Source: JAUVXJ01 sp034430275 | Lineage (GTDB): Bacteria; Chloroflexota; Anaerolineae; UBA7937; B3-Chlor | Reading direction: 5' to 3' | NCBI GenBank assembly: GCA_034430275.1 | Contig: DAOUEW010000166.1 | Coordinates: forward strand, 1-13,087 | Length of the DNA stretch: 13,087 nucleotides | In this document: piece by piece, positions 1-5,336 of the stretch | Layout: the number at the start of each line of letters is the position of its first letter | How positions within the stretch are numbered: position 1 is the stretch's first letter | The notes under the pieces: generated by a model | Told to the model about the DNA's origin: nothing | Databases searched by the model: none | What the model saw: only the letters and a program-made list of their open reading frames with translations | Program-made: the position numbers and the translations under genes

Positions 1-140
1 GTGCCGGCTGGGGAGAAAGATCCCTGCCTCCGCCAAACGACCACGCGCAAGTCGCACTCGCGAACCATGGTGGACCCGTGGCTGAGGATATCGAGGATGC
101 CTTCGATTGTGGACAGACGCTGGATCGAGATCGCATCTAC

Positions 141-1133
141 TCAGTCCGCCAGTATCGCGCCTTTCTGTGCCTCCTCGATCAACTCCCTCCGCCTCTTTCG
201 GTAGGCCACGATAGGCCGGTCGGCCTGGAAGAGCTTCTCCCCCATGGCCAACTCCGTTCTCTTGGGCTGCTGCGTGAGCACCACCCTCTTGTCCTGCCCC
301 AGGATGATCCTGTTGCCCAGGTTACTTAGCGTACAGAGCAGCCGGTCCAGCACCGGCACGCCCAGGAAACGCCCGTAGAAGCGCAGGTAGAGCCTGGTGT
401 TCTCCTCGTTGATGGGGACGAAGGCCAGTAAGACCCTCGTGTTCTCCCCCAGCCGGTTTTGCCAGATGTTGGGGAAATGGAAGTGCAGCAGGGCAGGGGT
501 TTCGGGCTCGGGGATGTCCTGGGGCTTGAGAGGCGCGGTGCCATCGTCCAGTCGGTTGTAGACCCAGACCCGCAGCCTGTCATTCTCCAGTCTGGTCACC
601 GGCCCGTCGATGAGGGTGCGTCCGCCTCGACCGATGGTGTTGTAGTGCACGAAGGGCAGGTGGGCCACGTCGAGCTGGTTCTCGATGGCCCGGGAGTAGT
701 GGACCGTCCAGTGGTCCTTGAAGGTGGCGTGGGGGAAGCTGTCGTCCAGGTCGTCGAACCAGGGCAGGGGCGGCAGATCTTCTCGCGCCTCGCCCCACCA
801 CAGCCAGATGAACCCGTGGGCGTCTCGAGTGGGGTAGGTGTGGACCTGGAAGCGCTCGGGAACCTGGGCCACCTTGCCGTTGGCGGGGATGAGCTGGCAG
901 CGTCCGGTGGCGTCGTATTGCAGTCCGTGGAAGGGACATTCCACGCAGTCGCCTACCACCTTGCCGGCGCTCAGGGCGGCGCCGCGATGGGCGCACTTGT
1001 CCCGCTGGCAGACGGGGCGGCCTTGCGTGTCGCGCCATAAGACCAGCTTCTCTCCGAGACGGACCACGCCCACCGGCCTATCGCCAGGAACCTCGCCGGA
1101 CTCCAGGACGACGTACCACTGGTTGGGGATCAT
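141..1133 (-). CDS. Rieske [2Fe-2S] non-heme iron oxygenase
   Basis: Oxygenase component of the aromatic-ring-hydroxylating / pheophorbide a oxygenase-like superfamily; it would use O2 and electrons from a separate reductase to hydroxylate or demethylate an unknown substrate. The N-terminal Rieske domain has C47-x-H49 and C66-x-x-H69, sixteen residues apart, which bind the [2Fe-2S] cluster. The catalytic domain has a textbook E151-x3-D155-x2-H158-x4-H163 iron site, and D281 near the C-terminus is a good third iron ligand. At 330 aa it is a normal single-subunit length. I place the start at ATG 1133, not the GTG-type start 60 bases upstream, because an AGGAGGT ribosome site lies five bases before 1133 and homologous Rieske proteins begin close to this W-Y-x-V motif. 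It is downstream of and co-directional with the FAD oxidase, separated by 94 bases, so probably co-transcribed. No reductase or ferredoxin partner is visible beside it. The substrate cannot be told from sequence. Confidence 0.93.
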   Translation of the reverse strand: MIPNQWYVVLESGEVPGDRPVGVVRLGEKLVLWRDTQGRPVCQRDKCAHRGAALSAGKVVGDCVECPFHGLQYDATGRCQLIPANGKVAQVPERFQVHTYPTRDAHGFIWLWWGEAREDLPPLPWFDDLDDSFPHATFKDHWTVHYSRAIENQLDVAHLPFVHYNTIGRGGRTLIDGPVTRLENDRLRVWVYNRLDDGTAPLKPQDIPEPETPALLHFHFPNIWQNRLGENTRVLLAFVPINEENTRLYLRFYGRFLGVPVLDRLLCTLSNLGNRIILGQDKRVVLTQQPKRTELAMGEKLFQADRPIVAYRKRRRELIEEAQKGAILAD

Positions 1134-1203
1134 TCCGCACCTCCTGGGTTCTGTCTCTGTCTTGACTCGCCCGACCAGGGCCACCGAGAGCACAACGAAG
1201 TGC

Positions 1204-1219
1204 GACCCGTTTTCGGGTC
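1204..1219 (-). other. small perfect hairpin between the oxidase and oxygenase genes
   Basis: Six-base arms GACCCG and CGGGTC flank a TTTT (AAAA on the minus strand) loop in the 94-base gap. A second short hairpin (GCAC / GTGC arms, 1190-1203) follows directly in the direction of transcription. Neither is followed by a T-run, so a true intrinsic terminator is unlikely; an RNA-processing or attenuation role is only a guess. Confidence 0.35.
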
Positions 1220-1227
1220 CCGGTGTC

Positions 1228-2610
1228 TCAGGCCTCCGGGAAGATCTTGCCCGGGTTCATGATGTTGTGGGGGTCCAGGGCCTTCTTGATGGTGCGCATG
1301 ACCTCCACGGTGCCTTCGGGGAGGTCCAGGCTGAGGTACTTCTGCTTGAGCAAGCCGATGCCATGCTCGCCGGAGAGGGTACCACCCACGGAGGTGGCGA
1401 CCTCGAAGATGTCCCCCGACGCCGCCTCCACGCGTTCCATCTCCTCAGGATCGGTCTGGTCGAAGAGGATGTTGGGATGCAGGTTGCCGTCGCTGATGTG
1501 GCCGAAGATGGCGATGGGCAGGTTCCGCTGGGAGGAGATCTCCTGGATGCGCCTCACCACCTCGGGGATGGCCTTGCGAGGCACGGAGATGTCCTCGCCC
1601 AGTTTGTTGGGCCGCACCCGCGTCAGAGACGGGGAGATGGAGCGCCGCGCCTTCCAGACACTCTCCTCTTCCTCAGGGGTCTTGGCCACATCCACCATGG
1701 TGGCCTTGTTGTCCCGGCACAACTGGGCCACGATGCCCAGTTCCTGGTCCACGGCGGCCTGTACCCCGTCCACCTGGATCAGCAGCAGGGCCGCTGCCTC
1801 GCGGGGGAGGCCGCTCTGCAAGTAGTCATCGACCGTCTGGATGGTCATCTGGTCCATGATCTCGATCACGGCGGGGGTGACTCCGGCGTGAAGGATCCTG
1901 TTCACGAGCGTGGCCGCCTCGTCCAGGTCGGCGAAGGCCGCGAGCACGCTGCCGCTGGTCTCCGGCTGGGGGATCAACCGCAGAATGATCTCGGTGATCA
2001 CGCCCAGCGTGCCCTCCGAGCCCACGAAGAGCTGGGTCAGGTTGTAGCCGGTGACATTCTTGATGGCCTTGCCGCCGGTGCGTATCACCTCACCGTAGGG
2101 GAGCACGACCTCCAGGCCCATCACGTAGTCGCTGGTCACGCCGTACTTGAGCGCATGTGGCCCACCCGCGTTCATGCCCACGTTGCCGCCGATGGTGGTG
2201 ACCTTGAGGCTGGCCGGGTCAGGTGGGTAGTAGAGGCCCTGCTTGGCCACCGCCGACTGCAACTTGCCGGTGACCACCCCGGGCTGCACGACGGCCACCA
2301 TGTTTACGTCGTCGATCTCCAGGATGTCGATCATGCGGGTGAGGCTGAGGACGATGCCGCCCTTGATGGGGATGGTCCCGCCGGCGAGGTTGGTGCCCGC
2401 CCCTCGGGGCAAGATAGCCAACCGCTCGCGGTTGGCCAGCTCCACCGCGGCGGCTACTTCTTCCGTGGTTCGGGGCAGGACCACGACTTCGGGAAGGTGT
2501 TGCAGGACGGTGCTGTCGTACGAGTAGCAGAGCAACTCCTCCGGTAACGTGAGTACGTTCTCGTCACCGGCGATTCCTTTGAGTTCTTCCACCAGTTTGG
2601 CTTCGATCAT
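1228..2610 (-). CDS. FAD-linked oxidase, GlcD / D-2-hydroxyacid dehydrogenase-like
   Basis: A 460-aa flavoprotein of the glycolate oxidase GlcD / D-lactate / D-2-hydroxyglutarate dehydrogenase family, oxidising a D-2-hydroxyacid to the 2-oxoacid. The FAD_binding_4 (PCMH) fold covers roughly residues 35-215, with PRGAGTNLAGG (68-78), GNVGMNAGG (142-150) and the G-Y-N-L-x-x-L-F-V-G-S-E-G-T-L-G stretch (188-203) that holds FAD. The C-terminal FAD-oxidase domain has G-H-I-S-D-G-N-L-H (370-378), S-G-E-H-G-I-G (413-419) and the family end motif H-N-I-M-N-P-G-K (448-455). H371, H378 and E415 match the metal/substrate site described for the D-2-hydroxyglutarate group. An ATG at 2676 would add 22 residues, but it lies upstream of the promoter at 2642-2670, so I use ATG 2610, with GGGAG about eight bases ahead. 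No GlcE/GlcF partner is adjacent; the exact substrate is unknown. First gene of a probable two-gene operon with the Rieske oxygenase. Confidence 0.93.
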   Translation of the reverse strand: MIEAKLVEELKGIAGDENVLTLPEELLCYSYDSTVLQHLPEVVVLPRTTEEVAAAVELANRERLAILPRGAGTNLAGGTIPIKGGIVLSLTRMIDILEIDDVNMVAVVQPGVVTGKLQSAVAKQGLYYPPDPASLKVTTIGGNVGMNAGGPHALKYGVTSDYVMGLEVVLPYGEVIRTGGKAIKNVTGYNLTQLFVGSEGTLGVITEIILRLIPQPETSGSVLAAFADLDEAATLVNRILHAGVTPAVIEIMDQMTIQTVDDYLQSGLPREAAALLLIQVDGVQAAVDQELGIVAQLCRDNKATMVDVAKTPEEEESVWKARRSISPSLTRVRPNKLGEDISVPRKAIPEVVRRIQEISSQRNLPIAIFGHISDGNLHPNILFDQTDPEEMERVEAASGDIFEVATSVGGTLSGEHGIGLLKQKYLSLDLPEGTVEVMRTIKKALDPHNIMNPGKIFPEA

Positions 2611-2641
2611 CCCTTTGCTCCCGGCCGTGTTGACTGCGGCG

Positions 2642-2670
2642 ATTATAGCATCGGGCTGCGGCGGTGACAA
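2642..2670 (-). promoter_or_regulatory. housekeeping-type promoter for the FAD oxidase operon
   Basis: On the minus strand TTGTCA (2665-2670), a 17-base spacer and a perfect TATAAT (2642-2647) preceded by TG, making an extended -10. Transcription should start near 2635, giving a leader of about 25 bases before ATG 2610. This promoter rules out the longer upstream start of that gene. Confidence 0.78.
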
Positions 2671-2679
2671 AAGCAAGAG

Positions 2680-2707
2680 CGTAGGACAAGCTTAAGCTTG
2701 TCCTACG
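2680..2707. repeat. perfect 28-bp palindrome between divergent promoters
   Basis: Arms CGTAGGACAAGCTT and AAGCTTGTCCTACG meet with no spacer, so all 28 positions are self-complementary. It ends ten bases upstream of the oxidase -35 box and lies 132 bases before the -35 of the thioredoxin/CcdA gene. It could be an operator for a dimeric regulator, a cruciform-forming element or one copy of a dispersed intergenic repeat; a single copy in this window cannot decide. The rest of the 300-base divergent gap (2708-2838) shows no gene or clear motif. Confidence 0.7.
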
Positions 2708-2838
2708 AGAACCGGCAGGTCGATGCCCTGGATTGCCGTGCGGTCGAGGGAAGAGCGCGTTGCGGGATGAGCCGACAATGTTGGGTGGACGCCGATTGCT
2801 GGCTGGCGGAGCCTCGCGACGCTCTTGGACCTGCGTCC

Positions 2839-2867
2839 TTGACAGCATCCGGGTGGGGGCTTATACT
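2839..2867 (+). promoter_or_regulatory. housekeeping-type promoter for the thioredoxin/CcdA fusion gene
   Basis: Perfect TTGACA (2839-2844), 17-base spacer, TATACT (2862-2867). Initiation near 2874 gives a leader of about 37 bases before ATG 2911. It is divergent from the oxidase promoter, with the palindrome between them. Confidence 0.8.
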
Positions 2868-2910
2868 AGCCGATTGGACCAACTCGAACTACGCGTCGTA
2901 GAAGGAACAG

Positions 2911-4491
2911 ATGCCCAGGAAACTGTCGCTTTTTCTGTTGTTCGTGACCGCAGCCGCACTGTCGCTGTCTCCGCTGGTCGGAGCCGCCGACGAGCCGGTG
3001 GCGCGGTTCTTCGTGTTCGAAGCCCAGGACTGCGACCACTGCCAGGCCGTGAAGGAGCAGGTGCTGGCTCCTCTGGCGGAGGAGTACGGTGACAGGGTGG
3101 AGATCAGGTACTTCGACATCGGCTCCGTCGAGAACTACGAAGTCATGGTCCGGCTGGAGGGGGACTACGGAATCTCCGGTCAGGCTATCCCGGAGGTGTT
3201 TATCGGGGACACGGTACTCGTGGGCGAGGAGGAGATCAGGGAGCGGCTCCAAAGCCTGGTAGACGAGTGCCTGGGGCCGGGTGGATGTAGCTTCCCCAGC
3301 GATGATGAGCCCGAGACAGCCCCTTCTCTGCCCACTGCGGCTGAGATGGACCCCGTCTGTGAGGACCCGACCACGCCGGACGCAGTTGGCGTGTGTGAAG
3401 TGGTTGGCGGAGAGCTCGCCGCTCCAGTGTACGTTGCGTATTTCCACAGCCCGGGTTGTGCGGAGTGCGACCGTGTAGCATACGATCTCTCGTACCTGGA
3501 GCAGAAGTATCCCAACCTCGAGGTGCGGTCCTTCGACATCAATACCTGCGCGCCACTCAACGAGGCCATGTCTGAGCGGAGCGGCGTTCCTCCGGAGGAG
3601 CGACTGCTTACGCCAGCGGTCTTCGTGGGCGATGAGTATCTCGTCGGCGACGAGATAACGGCCGAACGGCTGGAAGAGGTGATCCAGACGCACAGTCAGG
3701 TGGGGTGTATTCCTCCCTGGGAGGGCCTGGAGGAGGAATCACCTGAGGCCATCAACCGTATTATCCAGCGCTTCAAGTCCTTCTCGGCCCTGGCCGTGCT
3801 GGGGGCAGGTCTTCTCGACGGAGTTAACCCCTGTGCGTTCACCACGATCATCTTCTTCGTATCTTATCTGGCCGTGATGGGCCGTAGGGGGCGCGACATC
3901 CTTTTCGTCGGGGTTTCGTTCACGGCTGCGGTGTTTGTGACCTATCTGCTGGTGGGCGTGGGAGTGCTGGGCTTCGTGCACTCGCTGGGCATCGTCAGGA
4001 CCATCTCAAGGGTCGTCTACCTGGCCACTGGCGTGTTCTGTCTGGTGCTGGCCGGTTTCAGCCTCTTCGACGTGTACAGGATCAGGCAGGGCAGGATCGA
4101 AGACATCGCATTGAAACTGCCCGAGCGGCTACAGAAGAGGGTGCACCAGGCCATCAGAGAGGGGAGGAACGTACACAACTACGTCTGGGCAGCCTTCGTC
4201 ACGGGCTTTCTGGTGTCGTTGCTGGAGCTGGCGTGTACCGGTCAGGTCTATCTGCCCACGATCATCTTCGTCAGCGGGGTGCCCGAGCTGCGGGTGAATG
4301 CATGGGTGTATCTCGTGCTGTACAATCTGATGTTCATCCTGCCGCTGGTGATTATCTTCGTTCTCGTCTTCTACGGCACCACCTCGAAGCAGCTTACGGG
4401 GTTCTTCAGGGCGAACGCGGGCTCGGTGAAGCTGCTCACGGCACTTCTTTTCGCCGCACTGGGTTTCTGGCTGCTTTACTCCATGATCTGA
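2911..4491 (+). CDS. double thioredoxin-like domain fused to CcdA/DsbD-type membrane domain
   Basis: A 526-aa thiol-redox membrane protein. Residues 1-26 form a signal peptide or signal anchor. Thioredoxin/glutaredoxin-like domain 1 (about 30-120) has C41-D-H-C44 and a cis-proline-like I93-P94; domain 2 (about 172-262) has C183-A-E-C186 and T234-P235. A linker holding C120, C126, C150 and C162 joins them. Residues 290-526 carry about six hydrophobic helices with N306-P-C308-A in the first and E-L-A-C442-T-G-Q in the fourth, the paired cysteines of CcdA and the DsbD core. The likely role is to move reducing equivalents from cytoplasmic thioredoxin across the membrane to the exported domains, for protein disulfide reduction, cytochrome c maturation or peroxide defence. 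DsbD normally has its thioredoxin domain at the C-terminus, so the order is reversed and doubled. AAGGA sits seven bases before ATG 2911. It is monocistronic as far as visible, with a strong promoter of its own. Confidence 0.9.
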   Translation: MPRKLSLFLLFVTAAALSLSPLVGAADEPVARFFVFEAQDCDHCQAVKEQVLAPLAEEYGDRVEIRYFDIGSVENYEVMVRLEGDYGISGQAIPEVFIGDTVLVGEEEIRERLQSLVDECLGPGGCSFPSDDEPETAPSLPTAAEMDPVCEDPTTPDAVGVCEVVGGELAAPVYVAYFHSPGCAECDRVAYDLSYLEQKYPNLEVRSFDINTCAPLNEAMSERSGVPPEERLLTPAVFVGDEYLVGDEITAERLEEVIQTHSQVGCIPPWEGLEEESPEAINRIIQRFKSFSALAVLGAGLLDGVNPCAFTTIIFFVSYLAVMGRRGRDILFVGVSFTAAVFVTYLLVGVGVLGFVHSLGIVRTISRVVYLATGVFCLVLAGFSLFDVYRIRQGRIEDIALKLPERLQKRVHQAIREGRNVHNYVWAAFVTGFLVSLLELACTGQVYLPTIIFVSGVPELRVNAWVYLVLYNLMFILPLVIIFVLVFYGTTSKQLTGFFRANAGSVKLLTALLFAALGFWLLYSMI

Positions 4492-4515
4492 GGAGGGCGC
4501 TCCCGCACTGATGTG

Positions 4516-4665
4516 CTAGGCAGTGCCTGCCAGACCGTCCATAGCTACGAGGGCCGCGCCCAGCGCACCTACGATCTGAGGCTCCGCTGGGACGAGCAGA
4601 GGCTCGCCGATTACCTCCTCAATGGCCTTGACCACACCTTTGTCCTTAGCCACGCCACCAGCCGA
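4516..4665 (-). pseudogene. C-terminal relic of a BadF/BadG/HgdC-type acyl-CoA dehydratase activase
   Basis: The 308-base gap after the thioredoxin/CcdA gene holds, on the minus strand, 49 codons and a TAG stop reading S-A-G-G-V-A-K-D-K-G-V-V-K-A-I-E-E, then E-P-L-L-V-P-A-E-P-Q and I-V-G-A-L-G-A-A-L. This is the conserved C-terminal end of the ATPase that activates 2-hydroxyacyl-CoA dehydratases and benzoyl-CoA reductases (family consensus G-G-V-A-K-N-x-G-V-V, then P-E-x-P-Q-I-x-G-A-L-G-A-A). The conserved reading stops just upstream of codon 4665, where the frame no longer resembles the family, and the N-terminal ATPase domain is absent. It is therefore a truncated remnant, probably left by a deletion or rearrangement. 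Identification is from motif recall, not a search. The fragment itself contains no stop, so the loss may be fairly recent. Confidence 0.72.
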
Positions 4666-4729
4666 GTGGTGACCTCGCGGATCATAGCATCGCTCTCGCC
4701 GCCTTTCTCGTCATCAACTGCTGATAGCC

Positions 4730-4758
4730 TTGACATTTGCCGTGCGCTTGGGTATCGT
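4730..4758 (+). promoter_or_regulatory. promoter for the ferredoxin-AOR operon
   Basis: TTGACA (4730-4735), 17-base spacer, TATCGT (4753-4758). The -35 is perfect; the -10 matches four of six positions. Initiation near 4765 gives a leader of about 40 bases to ATG 4806. Confidence 0.6.
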
Positions 4759-4772
4759 TCACAGGCCGAACG
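4756..4772. promoter_or_regulatory. inverted repeat over the -10/start of the AOR operon promoter
   Basis: CGTTC (4756-4760), seven bases, GAACG (4768-4772), with an outer TATCGT/ACGATA pair at 4753-4758 and 4778-4783. It overlaps the -10 box and the predicted transcription start, where a repressor would act. No regulator gene is adjacent. Arms this short can occur by chance. Confidence 0.35.
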
Positions 4773-4805
4773 CACGCACGATAGGCTTGGCCGAAGGAGG
4801 TGGCA

Positions 4806-5189
4806 ATGTATCTGAGGGCTGATAGTGCGAAGTGCACGGGGTGCAGGCTATGTCAGCTAGCGTGTTCTCTCTATCACTTCGGGGAGAACAACCCCAAGAA
4901 ATCGTGTCTAGCCATTGATCCCAAGTTCCCCGATCCAGGAGTGTTCGAGGTGCGGACCTGCACGCAATGCGGAGAGTGTGCGGAGGTCTGCCCTGTAGAG
5001 TGCATACTCCAGAATGAGAAGGGGGCCTACTACATTAACCGTGATGACTGCATCGGTTGCCTGGAGTGCGTCGAAGTTTGCCCCGAGAACGTGGTGTTCA
5101 CCCATCCAGATGAGGAAGCGCCGTTCGAGTGTAATCTGTGTGGCGAGTGCGTGCACTTCTGTGCCTATGGCGCCTTGTATATTGAATAG
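4806..5189 (+). CDS. four-cluster ferredoxin, electron-transfer subunit for the AOR
   Basis: A 127-aa soluble iron-sulfur protein with four C-x2-C-x2-C-x3-C motifs: C10/C13/C16/C20, C52/C55/C58/C62, C82/C85/C88/C92 and C109/C112/C115/C119, enough for four [4Fe-4S] clusters. It belongs to the HycB/AorA/BamC-like group of small polyferredoxins that pass electrons to or from a molybdenum or tungsten catalytic subunit. The AOR-family gene follows 147 bases downstream on the same strand, the usual pairing. I choose ATG 4806 because AAGGAGG (4794-4800) is five bases ahead; a GTG at 4800 would overlap that ribosome site. Two extra cysteines (C34, C66) lie outside the motifs. It is first in the probable operon starting at 4730. 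Confidence 0.92.
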   Translation: MYLRADSAKCTGCRLCQLACSLYHFGENNPKKSCLAIDPKFPDPGVFEVRTCTQCGECAEVCPVECILQNEKGAYYINRDDCIGCLECVEVCPENVVFTHPDEEAPFECNLCGECVHFCAYGALYIE

Positions 5190-5297
5190 CACGTGTCGTT
5201 AGTGCAGTGCGAGCGTCGCGGCAGCGGTTGATGTACTTTGGCTTTGCAGGATGTATCTCCAGACCGCGGGATGTTTCAGAATCAGAATTGTGTCTTC

Positions 5298-5323
5298 TGG
5301 GCACCGCCCTAGCAGTGGTCCCA
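5298..5323 (+). promoter_or_regulatory. leader hairpin abutting the AOR ribosome-binding site
   Basis: TGGG/CCCA and ACCGC/GTGGT pair (nine pairs, one G-T, one bulged C) around a seven-base loop. The stem's last base touches the AAGGAGGG ribosome site (5323-5330) of the AOR gene, so folding could affect ribosome access. The 147-base gap otherwise holds no gene. I do not recognise a Moco/Tuco riboswitch, though the AOR context makes that worth testing. Confidence 0.35.
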
Positions 5324-5336
5324 AGGAGGGAGAGGT

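Noticed and set aside
1..140. A minus-strand frame following the Rieske stop codon reads like protein (including V-R-E-C-D-L-R-V-V-V-W) and runs off the left edge.
   Set aside because: It has no ribosome site or convincing start codon, only ~46 codons are visible and no family is recognisable. The plus-strand frames are no better.
459..1040. Long plus-strand open frames antisense to the Rieske gene, and the 569-codon plus-strand frame 838-2547.
   Set aside because: They are shadows of the minus-strand genes in GC-rich DNA; they contain no domain motif, whereas the minus strand carries complete catalytic motifs.
1134..1193. Longer N-terminus for the Rieske oxygenase starting at 1193.
   Set aside because: The AGGAGGT site lies inside that extension, directly before ATG 1133, and the extra residues are not like the family N-terminus.
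2611..2676. Longer N-terminus for the FAD oxidase starting at ATG 2676.
   Set aside because: The start would lie upstream of the -35 and -10 boxes at 2642-2670.
4492..4510. GGAG/CTCC hairpin after the thioredoxin/CcdA gene as terminator.
   Set aside because: The stem is only four pairs with no T-run.
5228..5257. A possible internal promoter between ferredoxin and AOR (TTGATG, 18 bases, TGTATC).
   Set aside because: The match to both boxes is weak; it is kept only as a possibility when mapping transcripts.
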